From NCBI RefSeq assembly GCF_902148855.1, contig NC_043973.1:54804594-54868593 (forward strand): a DNA stretch of 64,000 bases, written 5' to 3'. The DNA is from Sphaeramia orbicularis. Taxonomy: Eukaryota > Chordata > Actinopteri > Kurtiformes > Apogonidae. Both the position numbers and the translations under genes were made by a program. Within the stretch, counting starts at the first letter, position 1, and each line of letters starts with the position of its first letter. Of this stretch, positions 22,237 through 32,864 are shown in pieces. The notes beneath the pieces were generated by a model. It did not search any database, had not been told where the DNA came from, and saw nothing but the letters and a program-made list of their open reading frames with translations.

Positions 22237-22439
22237 CACAGTGACAGGAAACAGCAAAACTCTGAACAAAAACCTCTGGAGCAAAGACAACACAGTACTA
22301 CACAACATCCACTAGAGGGACTCACACACTGTTCACCTTCAGAGGAAAACACAACAAATGCTGTCCCAGTTTAGTAGAATCCACCCAGTGAGTCTGTTCT
22401 CTCCTCTGTTTCCTCCTTACAGCTGAAGTTTGTTCACAG

Positions 22440-23750
22440 ACTAATGTCAGTCTTTTCCTGTTCATCATTCCAGATTCCAGAATGTTTATTGTCATTATGT
22501 GCACATAACTAAATGTTTCTTAGAGGTAGTTCTCAACTAGATCCAAATAACAAGAGAAAATGTCATCTAAAAAACTCAGGAACATGAACATCAACATCAC
22601 AGACACTAAAGCATTAGTGTATCCAGACTGTGCACAATAGGGATGTCCTTATTTTTAAGGGTTGGTTTTTCAGTCTCTGACCCCTTCAAATAAATTCCTG
22701 TCAGGAGAAAATGTGTTTGAAAATGTTTGGTGGGATCATCCAAAAGTTTACAGGTAGCTGAAACAGGTGTAAATTGAAGGAGTTGATAGTTTTTTAGTTT
22801 TAAATCAGTGACAGGTTCATGGTCGTGTTTTTGGGACTGGATCTCAGAAACAGTGGAATATTTTACCTGTAAAGCAGCGTCAAATGCATTGGAACCCATG
22901 TCAGATATCTGCCCTGATCTGGATCTCATACAATAGAATGTTGAAAGAACCACTGTCCCAAGTCCCCAAAGTTGAAGTGCAGTTGACCTGAATATCTTCT
23001 ACTGTGTACGATCTAGGCTCTACCAAAGGTCTGAAATCACTAGATTGGACCAAACTGCACTGACAGAGTATTTCAGTGCTGTAGTTCACACCATTTATCT
23101 GTGTGTTTCACTCAAACATGTCGTCAACATCATGAAAGTCTTACTTGTCACCTGTTGAAAACATTACAATTTCCATTAGATTTATGGAGCGCTTTTCTAT
23201 GAACACATACAATGGATCCATTATTCATTCACTGTCACGGTGGTAAACCACATGTGCACCAACAGCCCCTCCCCCCACCACCAATCAAAGCATCAAAAGT
23301 CAGATGAACAGGCTAAAAAACAGTTTGTATCCTTGAACAATCAGACTGTTAAAAGCCAAAGGGAGGCCCATGGGTCAGACTGTATGTTCTATAATTCTGT
23401 GCAAGAAAAGTATGTGAGAGCAAAGTGTCAGAACTGTGGATTTGAATGAATGTTTTACTGACTCGCCATGTTTATTGGATGTTTGATTTATTGCTATTCT
23501 TTGTTTTATTTATTTTGGATTGAAGAGGGTAAGCTCTACCCAGTTTCATTGTATAACATTTTACAATGACATTAAATCTCTTGTATTCTAACACAGTCTG
23601 ACCAAAGTACCACCTTCACCTTTCCTGTCCACGTAGACTTTGATTGTCCTCATTGAACCATCCTACTCCATTAGTGGTGCTGAGCTACTGACCAACTCCA
23701 GACACAAACAGTACCTTGGTCCAGACCATTGAAAGGACAAATAACCATGA
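22440..23750. repeat. Repeat block downstream of V10
   Basis: Second copy of the block described at 1500-2334 (to about 23275), then the LINE 3' fragment (23276-23590) and the collapsed LINE repeat (23591-23750). A longer minus-strand open frame (115 codons, 22606-22953) runs through it. It matches no protein I recognise. Confidence 0.6.
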
Positions 23751-24109
23751 ATATGACAACAGAGGAAACCAGTGTCAACCAGAGGAAAACAGGAAAACTG
23801 TCCTTGGTCATCAAACCTCTCCTGATAAAACCTCATCTGGACGCTGGTCTCCTCTCCACAAACCGGCCCATCTCCCATTCCTCTTCAAGGTGTTCCAAAA
23901 ACCTGTTGACCTACAATCACATGAACAAAGACAGAATGTCAACCTAGACCCTGAAAAATACGTCAGTTTACCAGACTCGTGCAATCAGGACTATGGTGGG
24001 AGGGGCTAATATCTGAGGGGATGAGTCAATGTGAAAACTTGAGGAGAAACAAACAGAATTGAGAAGATGTGAATGTTCTTGGTCTGTCTCCTCCCCTCTC
24101 ACTGCAGAC
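23751..24109 (+). repeat. RT fragment start and upstream flank of V11
   Basis: A short piece of the RT fragment seen before V7 (to about 23900) is fused to the subgroup C upstream flank (CACATGAACAAAGACAGAAT onward). The proximal C element lies just before the V11 start. No gene is seen. Confidence 0.5.
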
Positions 24110-24550
24110 ATGAAACACTGGCTGAGAAACATCCTGATTCTGACTCTCTGGATAGGTAACTCTAGAAACCTACTGACTGTTCAGCTGGAATCAATCATCT
24201 GTATTGATTCATCTCTTCCTCTGCATGTTCTGTTCTTCCCCAGAGTGTAAAGGAGAAGACAAAGTGACCCAGCCAACAGGAGATGTCACTGCTGTTCAAG
24301 GACTCACACTGACTCTACAATGTACATTTGAGACCAGCAGCACTAATGCATATCTGTACTGGTACAAACAGGAAGTGAATGATTATCCCAGATACATGTT
24401 ACAGAGATTCATATCAGGATCAGAAACAGTTAAAGCTCCCGAGTTCCAGAACGACAGATTTGACGCCGAGATCAACCAGACCTCATTTCCTCTGAAGATC
24501 CAGAAGCTTCATGTGTCAGACTCTGCTGTGTACTACTGTGCTGTGAGGCC
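24110..24550 (+). CDS. V11: TCR alpha/delta V segment, subgroup C
   Basis: Leader exon 24110-24155, intron 24156-24243, V exon 24244-24550. Cys23 is in [12 protein letters not shown]1 is around SSTNAY; FR2 is [19 protein letters not shown]2 is around QRFISGSE; it ends [14 protein letters not shown] heptamer 24551-24557, nonamer 24580-24588; the spacer has one change (AATGG for ACAGG). The 3' flank is the type that carries an E gene, here V12. It looks usable. Confidence 0.9.
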
Positions 24551-24779
24551 CACAGTGAATGGAAACAGCAAAACTCTGAACAAAAACCTCTGGAGCAAAG
24601 ACAACACAGTACTACACAACATCCACTTGAGGGCGACATCATCAGGTCGGTGCTGTGTGACTTGTGCACTGTGTTCAACCATTCAGTCAATAATTACTGC
24701 TGCTGTGCAGAGAACAGTTCTCACACTGAATGTTTAACATCAGCCACTTGGTCCTGTTGATTTCAACCTTGTCGTACAG

Positions 24780-25228
24780 ATGGAACATTGGCTGTGGATT
24801 CTTCTCACTGCTCTGGGCTTTGGTAACACAACATCTGGACATGGTTTTAGACAGTACTGGAAAGCTGAAATTTGTCCAAATTATTTCACTTTCAAATGTT
24901 CTTCATCTCCTCCTTTTAGGTTCAATATCTGTGAAGAGTATCCGACCACGGGAAGTTGAAGTCAGTGAAACAGAAGGAAAATCTGTTACATTGACCTGCG
25001 ACACTGAGAGCTCTTCCTCCAACATTGACCTTCACTGGTACAGGCAGCATTCTGACCTTCAGCCTCCTCACTTTATCCTCTGGAAAAGAGCCCAGAATTC
25101 GCCAACTCAGTATATCCATGATTTATATCGTGACCGATTTACATCTGAAACACCAGACCAGACCACACAGCTGACCATCAAAGACCTAACCCTGGCAGAC
25201 ACAGCTCTGTACTACTGTGCTCTAGAAA
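24780..25228 (+). CDS. V12: TCR alpha/delta V segment, subgroup E
   Basis: Leader exon 24780-24822, intron 24823-24919, V exon 24920-25228. It starts GSISVKSIRPREVEVSETEG; Cys23 is in LTCDTESS; CDR1 is around SSSNID; FR2 is LHWYRQHSDLQPPHFIL; FR3 includes RDRFTSETPDQTTQLTI; it ends ADTALYYCALE. RSS heptamer 25229-25235, 23-bp spacer, nonamer 25259-25267. The start is 229 bp after the V11 heptamer start. It looks usable. Confidence 0.9.
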
Positions 25229-25269
25229 CACAGTGATCCAAAGTGGAGAAGAGGCTGTACAAAAACCTG

Positions 25270-26410
25270 AACACACAGATCTGACTACTCTGCACAGAGG
25301 AGGGAAGTGGGATTGAACCCACAGCTTCATATCAGATGGATTCTGCTCATTCCTGTTTGATCACAGTCACTGTGGCTACAGCTGCCAATCAAACACTGTG
25401 GGAGGAGTCACACTCTCCTCAAACACACATCAGTGCCAAACCAGCTGATGACACTAAACACACAGATCCCAGCCTTATTCTACAGTAGCTTTGGGTTTCC
25501 TCTGTTGAGGAGTTGGTGTTTTTCAAACTCTGTGTGCTTCCACCTGTCCCAGAGAAGTGCCACAACCTCCAACTCATCTCATCAACCTTCCCATGACCAA
25601 GTCACACATGGACGCATTTGTGGAGAAGCTACTAATGCACTCATCTCCTCCTACTGTAGCTTGTGTACAGTTGTGACCAGGGAGACCCCACCCCCCCCTC
25701 AGTTTGGCTGAAGAACCAGTAGCTGCCACCATCCTCTGAGATCCCAACTTCCCTGGCGTACGCGTTGGACCCACGTCACAGAAAGTGATGCTTTATGCAG
25801 ATGACATCTTGTTCTTTGGTAGTGATCCACACATTTCCATCCCAGCTCTGTCACTGATTACCAACTTGTTTGATGGGTTTCCAGGTTCCATCATCAATGG
25901 GTCGAAATATGAGGTTCCTCTGCTCACAACATACTGTCCCAAACCTTGATTTCATTCAAGAACTGTAGATGGTGGCTTCAGGGTATCAGGTGTGTTGAGT
26001 CCTATTCCGTCCTCATCTATCAGACATTATGAAGGTCAATATAGCAGCATTAGAGAAATAAATCCACCTGGACATGGACAGATGGACACCCCTTCACTGA
26101 CCTTCATGGACGAAGGATCATGTTGATCAATTAATGGAGTCTCTACATTCAGTTTCATGTTGAAGTCACTTCCTTTTCCACTTCCACTCCAGTATTTCCA
26201 CAGGTCCAATCAGCTGGGTTTGCCTTTGATTTGGAACGATAAAGGAGGTCAGAGCATCTTCTGATCTGGACTGGACAAACTCATGGTCTAAGAGCTCAGA
26301 GCAGAAGGATGGAGAGATGTGGAGACCTGAACCAAAGCCATCCATACATAGGAGGAACAAAAAGACTGGACCAAAAACAGAGGAGACACTGAAGAGGAGG
26401 AGGAGGAGGA
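25270..26410 (+). mobile_element. V12-V13 intergenic region with L1-like LINE RT remnant
   Basis: The clearest part is 25785-26270. On the + strand it reads KVMLYADDILFFGSDPHISI, then LITNLFDGFPGSIINGSKYE. This is the YxDD palm motif and following region of an L1/Tx1-type LINE RT. The frame is degraded beyond it. A short GGA run (26395-26412) leads into the V13 proximal upstream element. The partner block at 59570-61220 carries an extra solo LTR. Confidence 0.65.
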
Positions 26411-26503
26411 GGAGCTGATCTGATCCTGAACTACACAAGACACAACAACTGATCTATTCAACACAGTTCAATCTACAAACCAGGAACATTCCCTTTATTC
26501 AAC

Positions 26504-26945
26504 ATGCTGGACCTGGATTACTGGATGGTTTATGGGTTGATTCTAACCATTACAACACGTATGTTTGGTTCTGTACCAGTCACATTTAAACAGCTTTGAA
26601 ACAGGATTCACTGATTGACTTTATTCCAGGTTGAATTAACAGAACTCTGTCTTTTTCAGGTGTCGACTGTGAAGAATTGAGTCCAGTCAAGAATGAAGAG
26701 TCCAGTTTAGAAGGAAACTCTGTTACTCTCACATATGAATACTCTAAAACAGTGACAATCAGTGATGAGTTCTACTGGTATCGACAATATCCTGGAAAAC
26801 CACCTGAGTTTCTAATCCTTCACCGTGGAACACAAAATGCATCAAACCACAGACTGTTTGTGGAAGCACATGGAGGAAAGGTCCAAGTGCAGATCTCCTC
26901 TGCTGCAGTGTCAGACTCTGCTGTGTACTACTGTGCTGTGAGGCC
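26504..26945 (+). CDS. V13: TCR alpha/delta V segment, subgroup A
   Basis: Leader exon 26504-26558, intron 26559-26659, V exon 26660-26945. It starts VDCEELSPVKNEESSLEGNS with LTYEYSK at the Cys23 position (Tyr). CDR1 is around TVTISDE, FR2 is FYWYRQYPGKPPEFLI, CDR2 is around HRGTQNA, and it ends [14 protein letters not shown] heptamer 26946-26952, nonamer 26975-26983, consensus. A Tc1-like element begins about 100 bp downstream, as after V14. It looks usable. Confidence 0.9.
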
Positions 26946-27044
26946 CACAGTGACAGGAAACAGCAAAACTCTGAACAAAAACCTCTGGAGAAAAGACAAC
27001 ACAGTATTACACAACATCCACTAGAGGGACTCACACACTGTTAG

Positions 27045-28384
27045 ATGCAAATGTCTCAGTGGTGTGAAAAAGTTTGGACACCCCTGAATATTTCTATTAT
27101 TTCGTTTGTATCTATCAAATAACTGATCAGGTTTACTAGATGAAAAGGAAATCTGCAAAATGCATCAAAACAAAATTAGACACGTGCATAAATTTTGGCA
27201 CCCCAACAGAAAAATCACATCAATATGTAGTTGGGCCTCCTTTTGCAAAAATAAAATCCTCTAGGTGCTGCCTACAGCCTCTAATGAATGTGTGGATTAT
27301 GGATGAAGGTACTCTGGACATTTCCTCATACAAAACATCTCCAGTTCAGTTTTATTTGGTGCTTGCCCAGCGTGGACAGCCCACTTCAAATCATCCCACA
27401 GACTTTCAGTGATATTCAGTTCTGGGGACTGGGATGATCCGTTCCAGAACATTCTACCTGTTCCTCTGCATGAATGTCTGAGTAGATTTGGAGTGGTGGT
27501 GTTTTGGGTCTTTGTCTTGTTTAAATATCTTGCCCCAGCATAACTTCAACTTTGTGACTGATTCTTCAACATTATTCTCAAGAATCTGCTGATATTGAGT
27601 GGAATCCATGTGACCCTCAACTTTAACAGGGTTCCCAGTCCTGGTACTGTCCCCTCAGCCCCTCAGCCTGATGGAACCTCCACCACATTCTACTGTGGGT
27701 ACCAAGTGTTTTTCTTGGAATGCTGTGTTCTTTCACCATCATGCATATCGTCCCTTGTTCTGACCAAATAACTCTAACATTTGTTCTATCAGTCCACAGC
27801 ACCCTATTCTAAAATGAAGCCAGTTTGTCCAAATGTGCTTCTGCATACCTCCAGTGCCTCTGTTTGTGGCGTGTGCACAAAAGGCTTCTTCTGCATCACT
27901 GTCCTGTACAGCTCCTCCTGGTGTAAAGTGCTCTGAGTTGTTGAAGGATGCACAGTGACCCCATGTGCAGCAGGATGATGTTGGAGGTCTTTGGAGGTGG
28001 TCTGTGGGTTGTCTTTGACCGTTGTCATCATCCTTCACCTCTCTGATATTTTTCTTGGCCTGTTTCTTCTGGCCTGAACTAGAACTGTGCCTGTGGTCGT
28101 CCATTTCCTCACAGTCCAAACTGACAGCTGAAATCTCTGATAGTTTTTGTAGCCTTCCCCTAAACCATAATGTTGGACACTCTGTTTTCAGGTCATTTGA
28201 CAGTTGTTTTGATGCTCCCATGTTGCAACTCTTCAGAGCAGAGTCAAAGACAAGAACTACTTACCACTGGTTTCCTTAAATACCTTTTCTCATGATTGGA
28301 TGCACCTGTCTATGGAGTTCAAGGCCTAACAAGTTCAACAAACCGATTTTGTGTTCCAATTAATCAGTGCTAAGTAGTTACAGG
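27045..28384 (-). mobile_element. Tc1/mariner-like DNA transposon, decayed
   Basis: On the minus strand a transposase remnant starts MGASKQLSNDLK near 28221 and continues through MLELFGQNKGRYA, then HLVPTVECGGGSI and QDKDPKHHHSKST in other frames (27400-27800). These match the catalytic-domain blocks of Tc1-type transposases. The frame is broken several times, so it cannot act. The end near 27065 reads AAAAAGTTTGGACACCCCTG. A shorter copy with the same ends follows V14. Terminal repeats are not clear enough to place exactly. Confidence 0.75.
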
Positions 28385-28860
28385 TAGGGATGCACCCATA
28401 CCACTGTTTTCTAGACCCAGTACAAGTACAAGTACTTATATTTGATTACTTGTCGATACCGAGTACCGATACTAGTCCTCAATAATCCCATCCCAGTTCT
28501 TAGTTCCTTTTGTAAATGTGCTTTATTGTCGTTGTCATTAGTCTGACTGGAACAAAGTACTGCTACTGACATTTAATGTACTGGAATGAGCGTTTGTCAA
28601 TTAATCCACCAGAGGGCGCTGCTCTGAATTAACCATACTGGACAAATACCACGAAAAAGAAGAAAGTTTTATGAAGAAGAAGAAAGTCAGAAATAAACCT
28701 GTAGATGACAGAGGCAACATTAATGTGATACTAATGTTGATATTGCTGAGGGTAGTTGTCCTAAATGTGTCAGTAGTTCATCTCTAACTCACACAGTGGC
28801 TCTTTGAACAGATCCTCTACCTTCATGGTTCCTGCTGGTATTCTCCGTCTGGGTACGCAT
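28385..28860. mobile_element. hAT-like MITE fragment and adjacent spacer
   Basis: Starts TAGGGATGCACCCATACCAC, followed by GATACCGAGTACCGATACT, the terminal sequence of a widespread fish hAT-type MITE. The matching right end is not present here; homology to the V14-side copy fades after about 28640. The remaining 200 bp up to the next element show no recognisable feature. Confidence 0.55.
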
Positions 28861-29614
28861 TAGGGATGTAAACAATTAATCGACTAATGATTGTCGATAA
28901 GAACTTGCTCGATTAAGTTATTAATTGTCGGTTAATTACCCTTTTCCGCCCGTCCACACCAGTCCGAAGGCTGTTGGTTTGTCCGTGCCACGACACTGCG
29001 GCTGGGATAGCTGGTAATCAAACGGGATCATGGTGTTGATGAGTTAGAATGTCTTTATGGACATGGTGGAGCCAAACACAGACCGACCCGTCTGTTTGTG
29101 GGAGCGGTGCACCCCCGCCTAAATACACGCACAAATGCAGGGTTGGTATCGGAGCGTTTTCCTTGGAGGTTGGTCTAGTCTACAGTCAGTGAAAAGTTTC
29201 ACTTACACTTCTGAGGGGGCACGGACTGCACCGTCCCGTACCCCCATGGTATTGTAAGTAGGACATAAAGTGACGCACGCATGCATCCCCCAGTCATACT
29301 GTGTCCATGCGAGTATCCCCCCCCCCGACAAAACACACACGCATGCACCCCCCCCCATTACACACCACCACATCAACAGATGAATTCCGCAGGACACACT
29401 GACTGTATCCAATGGTTAAAAAAATCAATCATTAAGGAATATGACATGCTTTTATCATGAAGTATAGAAATAATATTCAGCTTTTATTCTTATAGACCGT
29501 ATTGAAAAAGAAATTCAGGTTTCAGGAAAATCATCACGTATCAATTAATCGTTAATCGATCGATAAGGGCCACCAACTAATGTTTAATGAATTAATCGAT
29601 AATTTGCATCCCTA
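28861..29614. mobile_element. Non-autonomous hAT-type element with 8-bp TSD
   Basis: The left end is TAGGGATGTAAACAATTAAT and the right end is AATTTGCATCCCTA, an inverted match over the outer bases. The flanks GTACGCAT (28853-28860) and GTACACAT (29615-29622) form an 8-bp target-site duplication with one mismatch, the hAT hallmark. The interior shows no transposase. It is absent from the V14-side copy, so it inserted after that duplication. Confidence 0.8.
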
Positions 29615-29629
29615 GTACACATCTGCCAG

Positions 29630-30042
29630 CACCTGGAAAACAGATGGAATGTACGCAGAGGATGGACAGTTGAATATGGCAACAGGTGTTTTTATGAGTT
29701 CTTCAGAGTTCTTACATGTACAGTATGTGTATGTGGATGAATGAGTGAGTGTGTGTGTGTCTGTGTGTGTGTGTGTGTGTGTGAACAGCTATATAAATAT
29801 AAAAGAGTAATGTAAAAGGAAGAGGGACATGTATATTAATAATATTTGAGGCAGAGGGGGTGGGGTTAAATCAATTGCACTTCTTCCCGCCCCTTTTCAG
29901 GTAAATGGAATTATTGTGCTGTTCTTCTGTCTAAGATTGTTATGATTCTTGATATTTGAATTATTATGTATGTTTTGCCAGTTTGCATATATGTTAAATT
30001 TAATTGCATGTTTGGAATAAATCACTAAATGAAAAAAAAGTC
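29630..30042 (+). mobile_element. LINE 3' end with GT microsatellite
   Basis: It contains a GT run (29749-29783), then GGGGGTGGGGTTAAATCAAT, and ends TTTGGAATAAATCACTAAAT plus an A run. The longer copy of the same tail is at 34780-35090. Only the 3' non-coding part is present. Confidence 0.65.
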
Positions 30043-30345
30043 ACTGAGAACCCTCAACACTACCGACTCAGTACGATGAGGGTTTGAAAGGCAGACTGGA
30101 ACACCTCCAACATCCTGTGCTCATCTAAGAATGAACTCAACTGACAGGAAATCATTTTCTGCACAATCTGAGAAATGAAAGAGAACGTAGCAAATGAGTT
30201 TGGTTGAAGAGCCTGTTGATTGGTCGTGACCTCTCGATGAATAAACGAGGGAGGAGCTGATCTGATCCTGAACTACACAAGGAACAGCAACTGATCTATT
30301 CAACACACTTCAGTCTACAAACCAGGAACATTCCCTTTATTCAAC
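30043..30345. repeat. Upstream flank of V14 with minus-strand LINE remnant
   Basis: 30043-30130 is the same minus-strand LINE RT remnant as at 509-620. The rest is the A/B upstream flank, with the conserved proximal 95 bp before the start. No gene is seen. Confidence 0.5.
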
Positions 30346-30787
30346 ATGCTGGACCTGGATTACTGGATGGTTTATGGGTTGATTCTAACCATTACAACAT
30401 GTATGTTTGGTTCTGTACCAGTCACATTTAAACAGCTTTGAAACAGGATTCACTGATTGACTTTATTCCAGGTTGAATTAACAGAACTCTGTCTTTTCCA
30501 GGTGTCGACTGTGAAGAACTGAGTCCAGTCAAGAATGAAGAGTCCAGTTTAGAAGGAAACTCTGTTACTCTCACATATAAATACTCTAAAACAGTGACAC
30601 TCAGTGATCAGCTCTACTGGTATCGACAATATCCAGGAAAACCACCTGAGTTTCTAATCTTTCACTATGGAACACAAAATGCATCAAACCATAGACTGTT
30701 TGTGGAAGCACATGGAGAAAAGATCCAAGTGCAGATCTCCTCTGCTGCAGTGTCAGACTCTGCTGTGTACTACTGTGCTGTGAGGCC
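30346..30787 (+). CDS. V14: TCR alpha/delta V segment, subgroup A
   Basis: Leader exon 30346-30400, intron 30401-30501, V exon 30502-30787. The last leader base is T rather than C, so the codon spanning the junction becomes TGT (Cys). The V exon starts VDCEELSPVKNEESSLEGNS with Tyr at the Cys23 position. CDR1 is around TVTLSDQ, FR2 is LYWYRQYPGKPPEFLI, CDR2 is around HYGTQNA, and it ends YYCAVR. RSS heptamer 30788-30794; nonamer 30817-30825 is ACGAAAACC, one base off consensus. It looks usable, perhaps with weaker recombination. Confidence 0.88.
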
Positions 30788-30879
30788 CACAGTGACAGGA
30801 AACAGCAAAACTCTGAACGAAAACCTCTGGAGCAAAGACAACACAGTACTACACAACATCCACTAGAGGGACTCACACA

Positions 30880-31690
30880 CTGTTAGATGCAAATGTTACA
30901 GTTGTACAAAAAAGTCTGGACACCCCTGACAATTTCTATTACTTTCATTTATAAATAATTAGGTGTTTGGATCAGCAATTTCATTTGCATCTATCAAATA
31001 ACTGATGAGGTTTACTGGATGAACAGGAAATCTGCAAAATGCATCAAAAACAAAATTAGACAGGTGCATCAATTTGGGCACCCTGAACTAGACTCTGAAC
31101 TAGAACTGTTCCTGTGGTCTTCCATTTCCTCACAGTCCAAACTGACAGCTGAAATCTCATAGTTTTTGTAGCCTTCCCCTTAACCATAATGTTGAACACT
31201 CCTTGTTTTCAGGTCATTTGACAGTTGTTTTGATGCTCCCATGTTGCCACTCTTCAGAGCAGAGTTAAAGACAAGAACTACTTGCCACTGGTTTCCTTAA
31301 ATACCTTTTCTCATGATTGGATGCACCTGTCTATGGAGTTCAAGGCCTAACAAGTTCAACAAACCAATTTTGTGTTCCAGTTAATCAGTGCTAAGTAGTT
31401 ACAGGTAGGGATGCACCCATACCACTTTTTTCCAAACCGAGTACAAGCACTTATATTTGATTACTTGCCGATACCGAGTACCGATACTTGTCCTTAATAA
31501 TCCCATTTCAGTTCTTAGTTCCTTTTGTAAATGTGCTTTATTGTCGTTGTCGTTAGTCTAACTGGAGCAAAGTGCTGCTACTGACATTTAATGTGTTGGA
31601 ATGAGCGTTTGTCAATTAATCCAGCAGAGGGCTGAATTAACCAAACTGAACAAAAACTATCGGACCCGATACCTGATACTGGTATTGGTA
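30880..31690 (-). mobile_element. Internally deleted Tc1-like element plus hAT-like MITE
   Basis: Has the same left end as 27045 (AAAAAAGTCTGGACACCCCTG-like) and the same right part (CAGTTGTTTTGATGCTCCCA to TTAATCAGTGCTAAGTAGTT), but about 0.9 kb of transposase is missing between them. It is followed at 31407 by the same MITE left end (TAGGGATGCACCCATACCAC) and, at 31660-31685, by part of its right end (ACCCGATACCTGATACTGGT). This pair was copied together with V13 and V14. Confidence 0.7.
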
Positions 31691-31699
31691 CCACCAACT

Positions 31700-32625
31700 A
31701 CTCTCATCAACTCAACTTTATTCATAAAACACTTTCAAAACACCACAGTTGACCAAAGAGCTGTACACCAACACAATAACAAATAAAACACACCACAGAA
31801 TGAATAAACAATTCAAGTGGTTAAACATTAAACCAATGAAGGCCAAGCTGTCAAACGGAGTGCAAAGCCAAACACAAACAGTCTGTTTAAGGAGCAGATT
31901 TAAAAACAGTCAGTGAATGGTCCTACCCGATGTGCAAAGGTGGTTCATTCCACAGTTTGGAAGAAACCACTGAAAAAGCCCAGTCACCTTCAGTTTCCTG
32001 TTTGTCTTTGGGATGAACAACAATGACTGATGTGTCCGACTGGAGCAGGTCCCACAGATACTATGGGCCAAGGCCATGAAGACACTGACAAAGGAAGGAA
32101 CACATTTGAACAGCAATGACACAACCAACCGAGAGCCAATGAACTGATTCTCAAACTGGGCTGATATGGTCTGGTTTTTGGCTCCAGTTGAAGGTGGATC
32201 AGCAATGTTTGGAACCAGCTGGAGATGAACCATTGATGTCTGGACCAAGCCAACATAAAAGCCATTACAGTCTAAAGCAGACTGGATAAAAGCAGGGATT
32301 CAAACCTCCAAATGAAACTGACAAACGGTTGAACTTCGTCCAGTTGTCTCAGTTGAAAACACATGGACTTCAGCACCGATTGAATCTGTGCATCACGTTT
32401 CAGATCAGTGTCCAGCCTTAAACCCAGGTTTGTTACTGTCTGTGTCAAATGTTGACGTAAAGGATCCAGATCCACATGGACTCTGAAGCCATCAGCTGGT
32501 CCAAACCACAGGATCTCAGTGTGTTTATCATTCAGAACCTGATGGTCCACTGTATCCAAGGCAGCCATCAGGTCCAACAGAACCAGAACCACACAGTGAC
32601 CACAGTCTGAGGAGAAAACAAAGTT
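31700..32625 (-). mobile_element. L2-like LINE, internally deleted, minus strand
   Basis: The minus-strand 3' end is at 31700-31790 (complement of the TTTATAAATAAAGTTG-type tail). Coding remnants at 32270-32592 read VLVLLDLMAALDTVDHQVLN, then HTEILWFGPADG, VTNLGLRLDTDLKRDAQIQS and CFQLRQLDEVQPF. The RT catalytic centre is deleted between these pieces. No host gene is seen. Confidence 0.7.
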
Positions 32626-32864
32626 TGGGAATTGCAGAAATGATCGAAACGATAGAACAATACAGATTCAACTAGATGGGGTAAACATCGATGGAGTTGC
32701 AGAAATCAAATTCTTAGGGGTGACAACAGATAATCAGATCAGCTGGAAGCCTCATGTAAGACATATACAATCAAATGATCAAGAAGTATTGGAGGATTAA
32801 ATAAAGCAAAACAGGTTCTGGATCACAAATCACTCCGCATTCTTTACTGTTCCATAGTTCTACC

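Noticed and set aside
22606-22953. Conserved minus-strand open frame in the repeat block after V10
   Set aside because: Not recognised as a protein, lacks a consistent start among copies, and is interrupted in the paralogues; kept only as a repeat.
29312-29355. C-rich and CA-rich stretch as a regulatory element
   Set aside because: Low-complexity sequence inside a non-autonomous transposon; no support for function.
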